Origin: Pyxidicoccus parkwaysis
GTDB taxonomy: Bacteria; Myxococcota; Myxococcia; Myxococcales; Myxococcaceae
Length of the DNA: 64,000 nucleotides
NCBI RefSeq assembly: GCF_017301735.1
Contig: NZ_CP071090.1
Coordinates: 7,926,001 to 7,990,000 of the forward strand
Reading direction: 5' to 3'
A model generated the notes under the pieces. That model was not told where the DNA came from and made no database searches. It saw only the letters and a list, made by a program, of their open reading frames with translations. This document shows, one piece after another, positions 1-8,721 of the stretch; position 1 is the first letter of the stretch, and every line of letters begins with the position of its first letter. The translations under genes and the position numbers were made by a program.

Positions 1-423
1 AGCCCTGCGCTCATCTCCCCGGGCGGCCTGCGCAGCGCGGCCAGGCAAGCCGCACAGGAGCTCTGCCTCCGCTTCCCGGGGCTCGATGTCTACAACCTCC
101 GCCCCACGGCCCGGTCCATTGGCACGCGAGCCCGAGGTGCCTACTGGCTGACCTTTCTGGGCCAACCGCTGCTGGGGCAACTGGGCGGCACCGAGTCCCT
201 CCGCCAGCGACTTCCCTCGTCGGTTTCCTTCCACCCCGTGGGCAGCGAGCGCATCCTGCTATCGCTCGGCGAGTGGCCTCTGGCGGGTGAAACCTCCGCT
301 CAGGACGACATGTCCCCCTATCGCGCAGTGGCCCGGATGCTCGAACCGCATCTCTATCGAGAGCGGACGCCCTGGCTCATCGATGAGGCGTTCGAGGACC
401 GCTGGCTGCGCCGATTCCTGTGA
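1..423 (+). CDS. DUF3396 family protein (type VI immunity-like), C-terminal part
   Basis: The reading frame is open from the first base of the window to a stop at 421-423, so only the last 140 residues are seen and the start lies outside. The segment GAYWLTFLGQPLLGQLGG, followed by a short acidic/hydrophobic tail, is typical of DUF3396. Some members of that family are annotated as immunity proteins against type VI secretion toxins. No effector or secretion gene lies in the visible flank, so an immunity role is only a family-level guess. Downstream there is a gap with no convincing gene until about 711. Confidence 0.75.
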   Translation, partial: SPALISPGGLRSAARQAAQELCLRFPGLDVYNLRPTARSIGTRARGAYWLTFLGQPLLGQLGGTESLRQRLPSSVSFHPVGSERILLSLGEWPLAGETSAQDDMSPYRAVARMLEPHLYRERTPWLIDEAFEDRWLRRFL

Positions 424-560
424 GGACGCCCACGTCGTAGGCCTCCTTGATGAAGAGCCCGTCTCCGCCACTCAGTTACTGGAATTACAGTGAGTCGCGA
501 TGAATTTCGGAGTATCCGGAGCGCCTCGTAGCCCTGCGAGCAGGCGAGCACGCGTGCCGA
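424..560. other. Gap without a convincing gene
   Basis: All short frames here are broken or of low quality. A minus-strand stretch near 424-455 could be read as a short peptide remnant, but it has no start or stop arrangement of a gene. No hairpin or promoter stands out. Confidence 0.4.
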
Positions 561-944
561 GTGAGGTACTCCTCGCGCTGCGGGTGTGCATTGCCACGGG
601 GCCCGCTCGCGGCACTGGCGGACGCAACATGTTCAGGCAAAAATGCGCGCCGTCCTGCAACGCGAGCGAGGCGTTCCATTTCAACGACAGGCTCACCGGC
701 CGCGGCCGGCACTTGGCTAGAGGGCATCGAGCGTCAGCTCGGAGCGTTGTTGGGTGACTTCACCGCGAAGATGGCGATGCAGACCGCGGCGCTGCGCAGC
801 GTGAAGCGCCCCCTGGAGACACTCACTCCCGCGGACCTGCCCGCGCTCATCGAGGGCCTGCGGCCCATGCTCAACACCTTCCTTGGCACCGCGCGCGCCA
901 AGACCGTCATCGAACAACTGTCGCTCCATCCGGAGATGCGATGA
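561..944 (+). CDS. Hypothetical protein, possibly a decayed gene; only the C-terminal part looks coding
   Basis: The frame runs from an ATG at 561, but its first ~50 residues (Arg/Ser/Ala-rich) do not look like real protein. From Trp-52 (714) onward it reads as a helical protein with alternating charged and hydrophobic residues, including LTPADLPALIEGLRPMLNTF. Its stop overlaps the start of the next gene as ATGA (941-944), which suggests translational coupling and argues for a real gene end. The true start may be an alternative codon near 711-771, or the gene may be truncated at its 5' end. The family was not recognised. Confidence 0.4.
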   Translation: MRYSSRCGCALPRGPLAALADATCSGKNARRPATRARRSISTTGSPAAAGTWLEGIERQLGALLGDFTAKMAMQTAALRSVKRPLETLTPADLPALIEGLRPMLNTFLGTARAKTVIEQLSLHPEMR

Positions 945-1789
945 ACCCCCGTCTCAATGAGCGCACGGCGGCGGCGATTGGCGCCTGCCTGGTCCTGCTG
1001 CACGCAGGTGCCGTGCTCTTCTCGCTCCAGTCCCCCGCCCAGCTCCCGCTCATCCATCAGCTCGCGGGGCTCGCCGCATCGCTCCTGAGCACCGCGGGCA
1101 CGGTGATGGCGGCGCGCGCCTTCTCCCCCGGGGACTACCTGCGCCGCGTGTGGACGATGTTCGCCGTCTCCGCCGTGCTGCTCTTCGTGGCCTCCTCGCT
1201 GCGCGTGGGGTGGATGCTCGCCGTCCCCGAGGTGCCCTTCGAGCTCTCGGCGCTCGCCCCCGTGCGCACGCTCGCCGTGGTGGTGGTGAACATCCTCAAC
1301 CCCAGCGCGCTCGTGCTGCTCGCGCTCACCTACCGCCGCTCGGGCCTGCAGCCGCCGCGCAGCTGGAAGACGAATGGGCTGTGGGCGCTGTGCGCCGTGG
1401 TGGCGCTGGCCATCGTGCTGCCGCACCTGAGCCACAACGTGAAGCTGCTCATGGACGGCGGCGCCTCCGTCGCGCAGACGCTCGCCAGCGTCGTCTCCGC
1501 GCTCGGCGACATCGTCACCATCCTGCTCGTGGCGCCCATCCTGCGCGTGGCCTACATGATGCGCGGCGGGAAGCTCGCCTGGGCGTGGTGGGCGATGGCG
1601 GCCTCGGGCGCCATGTGGATTGTCTACGACGCGCAGCAGTGGGACCGCATCCAGGGCCCCCTCGCGCTGCTCGCGGTGGCCCGCACGGCGGCCATCTCGC
1701 TCAAGGGCCTCGCCGGCGTGCTCCAGCGCGTGGTGCTGGAGCCCGAGCCCGCGAAGCCGGAGACCGCCGCCTCACTCCGCGCCGCCTGA
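941..1789 (+). CDS. Multi-pass membrane protein of unknown function
   Basis: The product is 282 aa with about seven or eight hydrophobic segments spread evenly (roughly residues 10-30, 38-58, 70-90, 105-130, 147-165, 180-205, 210-230, 240-262). Short, mostly basic loops separate them, and the tail is Glu/Pro/Ala-rich and probably cytoplasmic. No catalytic motif or transporter signature was recognised. The start overlaps the stop of the preceding frame by four bases (ATGA), so the two are probably co-translated. A strong hairpin lies 12 bases after the stop and is shared with the convergent gene at 1835. Confidence 0.8.
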   Translation: MNPRLNERTAAAIGACLVLLHAGAVLFSLQSPAQLPLIHQLAGLAASLLSTAGTVMAARAFSPGDYLRRVWTMFAVSAVLLFVASSLRVGWMLAVPEVPFELSALAPVRTLAVVVVNILNPSALVLLALTYRRSGLQPPRSWKTNGLWALCAVVALAIVLPHLSHNVKLLMDGGASVAQTLASVVSALGDIVTILLVAPILRVAYMMRGGKLAWAWWAMAASGAMWIVYDAQQWDRIQGPLALLAVARTAAISLKGLAGVLQRVVLEPEPAKPETAASLRAA

Positions 1790-1801
1790 AGAAACACCGC
1801 T

Positions 1802-1826
1802 CCGGCCCCCACGCGCTGGGGGCCGG
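1802..1826. terminator. Perfect 9-bp hairpin between convergent genes
   Basis: CCGGCCCCC pairs with GGGGGCCGG around a 7-base loop. It lies between the stop of the membrane protein gene (1789) and the stop of the lipoprotein gene (1835). There is no U-tract on either strand, so intrinsic termination is not certain, but place and symmetry fit a bidirectional terminator. Confidence 0.55.
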
Positions 1827-1834
1827 CTGAAGCC

Positions 1835-3283
1835 TCACAGCCGGTAGACGAGAACGTCCTGGTCCGCGGGGCTCATCCACACGATGGCGTCGAGGCTGGG
1901 GAAGTAGATGGCCCTGCGCCGGGCGATGCCGCTCTGCAGGACGGGAGCGGCGTTGGCGAAGGTCTTCGGCCGCAGCGTCGCGGGCGTGGTCTTGAGGTCG
2001 AGCTCCAGCCAGGCCATGCCGGTGTTGAGCTTCGTGTACACCCAGTAGACGTCCTCGGTCGGCACGTAGACCATGCCGTGGCCGTCGGTGGCATGGTTGG
2101 TGTCGGGGAACGAGGCGAGCGACAGGCCGCCTTCGTAGTTCCACGTCGAGCCCGACGCGAGCACGGTGTGGGTGGCCACGTCGTAGCGCTGCCAGCGGCC
2201 GGGCGAGGCATAGTCCCCGGCGCTGTGCATCGGCATGAATATGGTCACGATGTCGCCCTGCTGCGTATAGGCGGCGCCGCTCCAGTCCCAACTGCCCCAG
2301 CTCGCGCGCGGGGCGAGCCAGGTGTTGGTGCGCAAATCGTAGTCCGCCGCGAAGGGGCCCGTGGAGCCGCAGGAGCCGATGACCAGCTTCGACTCGTGGT
2401 CGAGCACCGCGATGACTTCCTCTGCCAGGGCATACTCATCACCGTTGGCGCGCGGATGGGTCTTGAGGGTCCACTTGTGGCTCTCGAGCGAGTACCGCCA
2501 CAGCCGGCGGCAGGCGACGACGAGCTCGTTGCTCTCGGGCACGTAGATGAAGCCGTCGTACACGTGCCGCGCCGTGGGGTTGCCCATGGGATTGCTCGCG
2601 GTGCGGTCCCAGAAGATTTCGTCGTAGTACCAGTGGTCGCGCTGCGCCCAGGTGCCCGCGTCGACTTCGGTGTTGTAGGCCGCGCGCGACTCGGGGCAGC
2701 CCGCGAAGCCGCCGGACTGACGGTACGCCTGGCTCCAGAGATTGGTGTCGCTCGGCAGGTGCTCGATGGACCAGCGCATCCAGTCGAGGTCGAAGCGGTA
2801 GATGCCGTTGTTGCTCGAGTCGGCATGGCCGCCGCCGTGACGCCACAGCCGGCGGCCAGCGAGGTCGAAGGCCGGCGCGTTCCACGCCTCGGTGACACCA
2901 CCCCATTTCATGTTCCCGTAGTCCCTCCACCCGGGAATGGCGGCCTGCACCTGCGCATCGAGGGCTTCGAGCTTCGTGCCCGCGACGCTCACCCACCGGC
3001 CGTGTGGCACCAGGGCCCAGCTCGCTTCATTCACCCGGCCGTCGTTGTCACGCCCAGGCGTCCACACGTCGTTGATGAACGTGCCGGCATTGGTGCCGTG
3101 ACCCCAGCCAGGGGAGGAGCCGGCGTCGCGCACGCCCCCATCGAAGGGTTGACCGGCGTCGTCGTCACCCGCGTCGATGACGAGGCCCGCGTCGTGGGAA
3201 GTCCCCGCATCGGGGGGCGTCGCGGAACCCGCGCAGCCCGAAAGTGCCAAAAGCGCCAGGAGAGGAATCGGCCATCGAGACAT
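1835..3283 (-). CDS. Lipoprotein with Asp-Ala-Gly linker and propeller-like repeats
   Basis: The product is 482 aa from the ATG at 3283. A lipoprotein signal peptide is clear: MSRWPIPLLALLALSGC, with the lipobox Cys at residue 17. It is followed by a disordered linker with repeated DAG motifs, a habit of myxobacterial surface lipoproteins. The remainder has spaced Trp/Tyr/Gly-rich blades (for example HDSRVWRHGGGH-like and WRYSLESHKW stretches), suggesting a kelch-like beta-propeller. Function is unknown; it is probably exposed on the periplasmic or outer face. A GTG eight codons upstream (3307) is also in frame, but the ATG gives the better signal peptide. Confidence 0.8.
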   Translation of the reverse strand: MSRWPIPLLALLALSGCAGSATPPDAGTSHDAGLVIDAGDDDAGQPFDGGVRDAGSSPGWGHGTNAGTFINDVWTPGRDNDGRVNEASWALVPHGRWVSVAGTKLEALDAQVQAAIPGWRDYGNMKWGGVTEAWNAPAFDLAGRRLWRHGGGHADSSNNGIYRFDLDWMRWSIEHLPSDTNLWSQAYRQSGGFAGCPESRAAYNTEVDAGTWAQRDHWYYDEIFWDRTASNPMGNPTARHVYDGFIYVPESNELVVACRRLWRYSLESHKWTLKTHPRANGDEYALAEEVIAVLDHESKLVIGSCGSTGPFAADYDLRTNTWLAPRASWGSWDWSGAAYTQQGDIVTIFMPMHSAGDYASPGRWQRYDVATHTVLASGSTWNYEGGLSLASFPDTNHATDGHGMVYVPTEDVYWVYTKLNTGMAWLELDLKTTPATLRPKTFANAAPVLQSGIARRRAIYFPSLDAIVWMSPADQDVLVYRL

Positions 3284-3385
3284 GGCGGACAGTGTAGTCG
3301 GAAGCACGCTGGGTGCGTGGCCTGTTCGACGTCACAAGCGCGTCGGGAATGCCCTTCGAGCGCGCTCCCGTGGAGAATCGACTTC

Positions 3386-3769
3386 ATGATCGACCACACG
3401 GGTATCGGGGTTGCGGATGTTACACGCTCCGCAGCGTTCTACGACGCGGCACTGGGCGCGCTGGGCCTGCGCCGGGTCATGCAGCTCCCCGAGAATGACG
3501 GCGCGGATGGCGTTGGCTACGGCGTCGAACATCCGGTCTTCTGGATTGACCGCTTCCATCCGCACGGCGTGAAGCAGCACACGGCCTTCAAGGCCCGGAG
3601 CCGGGCCGAGGTCGACGCCTTCCACGCTGCGGCGCTGAAGGCCGGCGGGACGGACAACGGCCCGCCCGGCCTCCGCGGCACCGCGCAGGGTTACCCGCGG
3701 GGCTACTACGCCGCCTTCGTGCTGGACCCGGACGGCAACAACATGGAGGCGGTCTTCCGCGAGCCGTAG
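3386..3769 (+). CDS. VOC family (glyoxalase/bleomycin-resistance-like) protein
   Basis: The 127-aa product starts MIDHTGIGVADV, the opening beta strand of a VOC fold with its metal-site His. It has a second module ending FVLDPDGNNMEAVF, where the late Glu is the usual metal ligand. Members are metal-dependent lyases, dioxygenases or resistance proteins in the cytoplasm, and the substrate cannot be inferred. The gene is divergent from the lipoprotein gene at 3283 and convergent with the NTF2-like gene at 3783. A longer open frame extends upstream to 2078, but that part is antisense to the lipoprotein gene and is a shadow. Confidence 0.9.
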   Translation: MIDHTGIGVADVTRSAAFYDAALGALGLRRVMQLPENDGADGVGYGVEHPVFWIDRFHPHGVKQHTAFKARSRAEVDAFHAAALKAGGTDNGPPGLRGTAQGYPRGYYAAFVLDPDGNNMEAVFREP

Positions 3770-3782
3770 CGCTTCAGGAGCG

Positions 3783-4133
3783 TCAGCGCTTCTCCAGGAG
3801 AGGCCTCGGGTCGAAGGTGACGCGGATGTGGGAGATGCGTCCGTTCTCGACGTGGCTCCAGTTCGCCACGGGAACGGGCGCGCCGTCATGGGGGAATATC
3901 TCGAACCAGGTGAGCACGTCGTTGCCGTCCACGAAGCGGTGCAGCACCGACACGCGGGGCGACACCTTCCACATGCCGTTGACGAGCCCCTTCACGCACG
4001 CCTCCGCGCCCTCCGCCGTGCCGAGCGCGCCGACGAAGCTCACCCTGGGCGCCAACGTGCCGCGCAGCTTCGACTCATCCTTCGCCACCCATGCATCGAA
4101 GTACGCCTTCACCACTTCCGAGGGACTCTCCAT
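3783..4133 (-). CDS. NTF2-like (SnoaL-type) nuclear transport factor 2 family protein
   Basis: The 116-aa product is the length of a single NTF2/SnoaL-like cone domain. It opens SPSEVVKAYFDAWVAKDESKL and ends with the beta strands NWSHVENGRISHIRVTFD. Such proteins are small cytoplasmic isomerases, hydrolases or ligand binders; the substrate is unknown. The ATG at 4133 is chosen because AGGAG lies seven bases upstream; the frame is open for ten more codons. A TGACA-N6-TGTCA palindrome lies 65 bp upstream, of the same form as those before the GFA gene (42997) and the epoxide hydrolase gene (54557). Confidence 0.85.
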   Translation of the reverse strand: MESPSEVVKAYFDAWVAKDESKLRGTLAPRVSFVGALGTAEGAEACVKGLVNGMWKVSPRVSVLHRFVDGNDVLTWFEIFPHDGAPVPVANWSHVENGRISHIRVTFDPRPLLEKR

Positions 4134-4197
4134 GGTCGTTCTCCTGGGCAACCGACGGGGCATCCCGTCATGAGCCCCGGATGCTCGGCCATGGTGT

Positions 4198-4218
4198 TGA
4201 CAGCCTCATGTCAGGTTT
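4198..4218 (-). promoter_or_regulatory. Putative operator TGACA-N6-TGTCAGGTTT, copy 1
   Basis: Inverted repeat TGACA (4198-4202) and TGTCA (4209-4213), followed by GGTTT. It is upstream of the NTF2-like gene on the minus strand. The same element, in the same orientation and at a similar distance, occurs at 43057 and 54609. Confidence 0.6.
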
Positions 4219-4247
4219 GAGTCACCCCAGTTGAGCGAATGGCAGCG

Positions 4248-4625
4248 TCACCAGCGGACCGTCAGCTCCGTCGTCTCCCCCGTGGAGATGTCCGCCGTCG
4301 CCTCATGCGTGCCGAGCGCGGCGTGCTCGAGCCGCACCTTCACGTGTCCGCCGTCCACCTTGATGGCACGCGTCGGGGACATGCCCACGTACGTGTCGTT
4401 GACCCAGACACGAGCACGCGGAATGGCAATCACCTGGACCCGCGTGGACTGAACCACCGGCTCGCTCCACCCTCCGGAATAGCTGCCGCCTCCGTGACAG
4501 TGATAGTCGCCCGTGCGCCGGTTGTGGTGACAGCCCGAGCTGTCCGTCCGCCCCGGGTGTGCCCAGACGACGCCGGTGGCGAGGAGCGCAAACACAAACA
4601 ACACCGCCACGCGCACACGGTTCAT
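4248..4625 (-). CDS. Secreted YHYH-like/PEGA domain protein
   Basis: The 125-aa product has a Sec signal peptide (about residues 1-22, ending VVWA). Next comes a His/Cys motif, SSGCHHNRRTGDYHCHGGG, of the kind called YHYH and found in small secreted proteins. A C-terminal PEGA domain follows (RVWVNDTYVGMSPTRAIKV...). PEGA domains are extracytoplasmic beta modules. The start ATG overlaps the stop of the upstream zinc-finger gene by four bases (4622-4625), so the two are co-translated and may act together at the membrane. Function is unknown. Confidence 0.85.
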   Translation of the reverse strand: MNRVRVAVLFVFALLATGVVWAHPGRTDSSGCHHNRRTGDYHCHGGGSYSGGWSEPVVQSTRVQVIAIPRARVWVNDTYVGMSPTRAIKVDGGHVKVRLEHAALGTHEATADISTGETTELTVRW

Positions 4626-6982
4626 GGCTCCACCTTTCCGATGAGGGCCTCGACGAGCGCGCCCCCGTGCCAGCCCAGCAATGCGGAGTGCGGCCCCAGG
4701 CGCACCGGGACATGGGCCACTCCCGTCCCCGTGCGTGTCAGGTCCTTCGCTGCGAACACCTGTCCCGTGAGCCTTCGAGCCACCTGTTGCAGTGCCTCCG
4801 CGGACAGGGCTTCGCGCCCGTGCTCCACGGCGGTGACATGGATTCCTCGCGTCACCCCCTGGCTCACGAACAGGTGCACCAGCGTGCCAGCAGGCACCTC
4901 GCGCATGGCGAAGACTCCAGAGTGCTTCTCCTCCAATCCCGAGGGCCCCAGCAGCTCCTGGGCCACCTCGACCGGCTCGCCCAGGGACGTGCGGTTGCGC
5001 AGCAGCGCCTCGCGTCGCTGGAGGAGCTCGTTCCGCGCCTCTGTGAGCTCGGCGTCTCCTTCGAGCGTGGAGAGCAGGACACCCGCCTCCGCCTCGGCGT
5101 CGTGGAGTGCTCGCAGCGAGGAGCCCAGGCTTCCGTCCGCGTGAGCCACCTGCTTCAGCCGGGCGGCTTCCCCGGAACGAAAGCTCGCGAGCTCCACCCG
5201 GGCCGCCTCGCCCGGGTCCGCCTCCACGGCGAGCTTGAGCGCCTGGGCCCTGCACTGGAGCTGTTGCTCCGGACAGCCCCGGGCCCGAAGCAGGTAGGCG
5301 TGCGACACCAACGGGCCGGGAGGCTCCGACGCGAGCCCGGGCTCACGGATGCGCTGGAGCGCGCGAAGCGCCTCCTCCGCCTCGCCCTTCTCCAGCAAGG
5401 CCTTGCCCTGCTGGAGTCGCTGATTCTCCAGCCGTGCGCGCAGCTCCTTCACGGTGGATTCTGGAGCCCCCTCGCTCGCGAGCACCGTCAGCTCCCGCTC
5501 GACGTCGTCTTCATTCCCCTGCGAGAGCGCTGAGAGGACCCACGCCTCACGCAGGCGTTGGCGCTCGGCCTCCAGCGGCTGGGCGCCGTCCTTCATGTTC
5601 ACGAAGAAGGTGAGGAAGTCGACCGCCTCGCGATTCTTCATGCCCTGGATGCGCGCCTTGATGAAGGCGTTCCGGGCCTCCACGAACTCGGCGGAGGTCT
5701 CTCCTTCCGCATGCAATGCGCTCGCATGCAGCTCGGCCTCTTCGAGAGCGCCAGACGCGGTCAGCCGCGTCAGCTCGCGGACCGAAGGACCCACGAAGGC
5801 GAAGCAACCCAGGAAGATGAGCGCGCAGAGCCCCGCGATGCCGGGGCCGAGCCTGTCGTGCCATCGCATCGCCAACTTCGAACCATCCGCGCGGCGTCTC
5901 CGCAGCCAGCTCGCGGTCATGAGACAGAGGCCCGAAATCAGCCCCAGCGAGGCCAGTTCCACGAGTCCCCTGGACGAATGGTGCCGGTAGAACTCATTCC
6001 GGTCCGCGAAGGCCTTCAGGAGGAAGCCCGCGCCGAGGTAGGCCAGGAAGAACACTCCCAGCAGCCAGCCGGTTCGATGGATGAAGGGGCGACTGTCACG
6101 GGCCGGCGTGGCGCGGAAGTCACTGCCCAATAGCTTGATGAAGCCCGGCCTGCCCGCGAACGCGTAGTGGACAGTTGCGGATGGGGCCTCGAACACCTCC
6201 AACGTCTGGGAGAGGACGCGGGCCCGGAGCGGCTCCAGTCGTGGCTCCAGGGAGGCACGCATGGCGGGGAAGCCCGCCGCCTCGGCCTCCGGTCCGAGCT
6301 GGGATTCAGGCAGCGGCCCGTCGTGCTTCCGCGTCTCCAGCGTCCGCGCGCCCCGCCACTGGAGCGCCTTCGGCGAGCCCCGCAGAAGGCCGGGGTGCCC
6401 TCGGAGACGCTCATCCTCGGGCCAGACGCCCACCTGCGTGTGCTCCGAGGTCGTCACCTTCAACCACCGCCGCATGCGGCCCGAGCCCCCACACGTGGAG
6501 CACCCCACCCACCCCTTCGAGCAGCGGACGCACTTCTTCGTGCCGTTGCCGCGGCACTCCTGGCAGGTGACCATCCGATAGTTCTTGCGAGCCCGGCTCA
6601 TCCGCCGCCCGCTCCCGCCGCAGCCAGAGCAGCTCGCGCGCAAGGTGCCCTCACAGGTGGGGCACGTCACCTGGCCACTGCCGGCACACGTTCCGCAACC
6701 CACCGTGTGCGAGGTCCGCGCCGCCAGCTCCTCGGGAGTGCCGCTCCAGAGGTCCAGGGCTTCGAGCGCCATCATGCGGCCGAGCGCGTTCGCTCCGCCC
6801 GTGAAGGCCTCCTCCTTCCAGACGCCCTTGCGGACCGCGTAGCGGGTGATGAGGCGCCCGTAGCGCAGCGTCTCCAGGTCCACCCGGGTGATGAGCTCAC
6901 GGAAGCCCAGGGGCCCCAGCCGCCAGCGCGCCCACCGCACGGCCGCGGTCCTGGCCTTCTGCTCCATCTCCTCCGCGTGCAT
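4622..6982 (-). CDS. Membrane protein with DnaJ-type CxxCxGxG zinc-finger repeats
   Basis: The product is 786 aa from the ATG at 6982, which has GGGGGAGGG about eight bases upstream; the frame stays open to 7060. Residues ~95-165 carry six Cys-pair motifs of the DnaJ cysteine-rich type (CGTCAGSG, CPTCEGT, CSGCGGSG, CQECRGNG, CVRCSKG, CSTCGGSG). This predicts a zinc-binding, possibly chaperone-like, module, but there is no J domain. Three hydrophobic segments follow near residues 300-400. The C-terminal half is helical and Glu/Arg/Leu-rich, suggesting coiled coil or TPR-like helices. The gene is coupled by ATGA to the YHYH/PEGA gene. The role is unknown. Confidence 0.8.
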   Translation of the reverse strand: MHAEEMEQKARTAAVRWARWRLGPLGFRELITRVDLETLRYGRLITRYAVRKGVWKEEAFTGGANALGRMMALEALDLWSGTPEELAARTSHTVGCGTCAGSGQVTCPTCEGTLRASCSGCGGSGRRMSRARKNYRMVTCQECRGNGTKKCVRCSKGWVGCSTCGGSGRMRRWLKVTTSEHTQVGVWPEDERLRGHPGLLRGSPKALQWRGARTLETRKHDGPLPESQLGPEAEAAGFPAMRASLEPRLEPLRARVLSQTLEVFEAPSATVHYAFAGRPGFIKLLGSDFRATPARDSRPFIHRTGWLLGVFFLAYLGAGFLLKAFADRNEFYRHHSSRGLVELASLGLISGLCLMTASWLRRRRADGSKLAMRWHDRLGPGIAGLCALIFLGCFAFVGPSVRELTRLTASGALEEAELHASALHAEGETSAEFVEARNAFIKARIQGMKNREAVDFLTFFVNMKDGAQPLEAERQRLREAWVLSALSQGNEDDVERELTVLASEGAPESTVKELRARLENQRLQQGKALLEKGEAEEALRALQRIREPGLASEPPGPLVSHAYLLRARGCPEQQLQCRAQALKLAVEADPGEAARVELASFRSGEAARLKQVAHADGSLGSSLRALHDAEAEAGVLLSTLEGDAELTEARNELLQRREALLRNRTSLGEPVEVAQELLGPSGLEEKHSGVFAMREVPAGTLVHLFVSQGVTRGIHVTAVEHGREALSAEALQQVARRLTGQVFAAKDLTRTGTGVAHVPVRLGPHSALLGWHGGALVEALIGKVEP

Positions 6983-7151
6983 GGTGCGGCCCTCCCCCAC
7001 GCATCGCCCGAAAGACATTCCGAGGCGTGCGCCCACCATGGGACGCCGGAAGCGCACCACCCGGCCATCCCTCCACAGGGGTAGACGCGGCCACTTGCAA
7101 CCCGGGCCATCCAGGGGCTGAGTGCCAGATTCCCGCGCACGCGAGGTGCGC

Positions 7152-7742
7152 TCACCCGCTTGCGGCGCGGGCCCTCGCCAGTATCTGCCGCACGACGTCC
7201 GTCTTCGCGTCGGCGTAGTTCTGCACGTACTTCCACTCCCGCTTCGCGAGCTCGCGCTTCGTGGTGGCGTAGAGCTCCAGGTCCTCGGGATGGGTGCGCA
7301 GCCAGTCGCGGAAGAGGAGCATCTGGCCGACCTCGGTACAGCCCTCCGTGAACACGTGCAGGTTGATGTCCGTGTCGGGCCCCTTGAACAGCCGATGCTC
7401 GAACCAGTGGGGCTCGCGGATGCGGAGCACGTACCCGGCCGCTTCCATCATCGGCACATAGCTCGCCTCGTCCGCCGAGTCCGCCACGGTGAGCACCAGG
7501 TCGATGACCGGCTTCGCGGGAAGCCCGGGCACCGACGTCGAGCCCACGTGCTCCAGGCACTTCACCCGCTCGCCCAGCGTCGCACGGACTCTCGCGGCTT
7601 CGCGCTCGAACAACGCGGGCCACGCGGGGTCGTAGTCGCTCACGACAATCGGGCGCGTCAGCGGCTTCAGCTCGCCGAGCGTCGCGGCGCGCAGCTCCTC
7701 CTCCGTCGTCGTCTTCCGCGTGTCCTCTTCACCCGAGCTCAT
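7152..7742 (-). CDS. GrpB family protein (UPF0157, nucleotidyltransferase-like)
   Basis: The 196-aa product has the GrpB/UPF0157 hallmarks: DYDPAWPALFEREAARV near residue 37, EHVGSTSVPGLPAKPVIDL (the nucleotidyltransferase-fold motif) near residue 65, and HVF and FRDWLRTHPEDLELYATTK toward the end. The family is cytoplasmic and related to nucleotidyltransferases, and the reaction is not established. The first ~28 residues are Glu/Thr-rich and extra to the core. A short AT-rich palindrome (GTAA-CA-TTAC, 7747-7756) lies just before the start codon and may be part of its control region. Confidence 0.9.
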   Translation of the reverse strand: MSSGEEDTRKTTTEEELRAATLGELKPLTRPIVVSDYDPAWPALFEREAARVRATLGERVKCLEHVGSTSVPGLPAKPVIDLVLTVADSADEASYVPMMEAAGYVLRIREPHWFEHRLFKGPDTDINLHVFTEGCTEVGQMLLFRDWLRTHPEDLELYATTKRELAKREWKYVQNYADAKTDVVRQILARARAASG

Positions 7743-7764
7743 GGGAGTAACATTACAACCGGAG

Positions 7765-8721
7765 TCAGCGGGGCAGCTTCTCCAGGAACGCCAGCAGCGT
7801 CGCGTTGACCTCCGCTGCGCGCTCCTGCTGGACCCAATGGCCCGCGCCCGGGATGACGCACACCTCCTCGAGCCGGGGCACCAGCGGCTTCATCAGGTCC
7901 ACCGGCGCCATGGCGCGCCCCGGGTCCTTCTCCCCGATGAGGAAGAGGGCGGGCTGCTCGATGCGAGTCGTCGCGAGCTCGGGCAGTTCCTCCCAGTCGC
8001 GGTCCATGTTGCGGTAGCGGTTGAGCCCGCCCCGGAAGCCACTTCCCTGGAGCTCCTTCACGACGTACGCGAGGTCCTCCTCCGTGAGCCAGTCCGGAAG
8101 CGTGCGTGGCGCGGCGAGCCCTGTGAGGAATCCGTCGCCCTTCTTCCGCGCCCGCACGACGTCGTTCGTCGTGTCGAAACCGGCGACGCCCGCGAGCAGG
8201 GTGCGCATCGTCCTCGGAATGTCCGCTTCGAGCTCCGCCTCCGCGACGCCCGGCTGCTGGAAGTACAGGATGTAGAACCACTGCTCCCCGAACATGCGCT
8301 GGAAGAGCTGCGTCGGCGGCATGGGCGGGCGGCCGAGGTACGGGACGCTCATGCCGACGACGGCGCGGAAGCGGTCCGGATGGAACGCGGCGCAGGTCCA
8401 CGCCATCGTCGCGCCCCAGTCGTGACCGACGACGACAGCCGTCTTCTCTCCGAGCACGTCCAGCAGGCCGACGCAGTCGGCGAGCAGGTGCTTCATGCTG
8501 TACGCCTCGATGGCCCCCGGCTTGTCGCTCTGGCCATAGCCGCGCACGTCTGGCGCGACGGCGTGGTAGCCGGCCGCCGCGAGCGCGCGGAGCTGGTGGC
8601 GCCACGAGTACCAGGACTCGGGCCAGCCATGGAGGAGCAGCACCAGCGGGCCTTCACCGGCCTCGGCGAGGTGGAGGTGGATGCCGTTCGTCTCGACGGT
8701 GCGGTGTCTGATTTCAGCCAT
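7765..8721 (-). CDS. Alpha/beta hydrolase, epoxide hydrolase-like
   Basis: The 318-aa cytoplasmic product has the oxyanion motif HGWPESWYSW (residues 31-40), VRGYGQSDKP, nucleophile Asp-101 in GHDWG, and the catalytic His in GAGHWVQQE near residue 293. An aspartate nucleophile with HGWP is the pattern of soluble epoxide hydrolases and fluoroacetate/haloalkane dehalogenases, and epoxide hydrolase is more likely. The start ATG at 8721 lies inside the end of the Rrf2 gene (8-base overlap), so both are on one transcript and the regulator probably controls the enzyme. Confidence 0.9.
   Translation of the reverse strand: MAEIRHRTVETNGIHLHLAEAGEGPLVLLLHGWPESWYSWRHQLRALAAAGYHAVAPDVRGYGQSDKPGAIEAYSMKHLLADCVGLLDVLGEKTAVVVGHDWGATMAWTCAAFHPDRFRAVVGMSVPYLGRPPMPPTQLFQRMFGEQWFYILYFQQPGVAEAELEADIPRTMRTLLAGVAGFDTTNDVVRARKKGDGFLTGLAAPRTLPDWLTEEDLAYVVKELQGSGFRGGLNRYRNMDRDWEELPELATTRIEQPALFLIGEKDPGRAMAPVDLMKPLVPRLEEVCVIPGAGHWVQQERAAEVNATLLAFLEKLPR

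Noticed and set aside
1..423. Type VI secretion effector/immunity locus
   Set aside because: Only the end of one DUF3396 protein is visible, with no VgrG, PAAR, Rhs or toxin gene in the window.
2078..3385. Long plus-strand open frame leading into the VOC gene
   Set aside because: It is antisense to the lipoprotein gene, is Arg/Val/Ala-rich without domain character, and exists because of GC-rich codon bias. Only the part from 3386 is coding.
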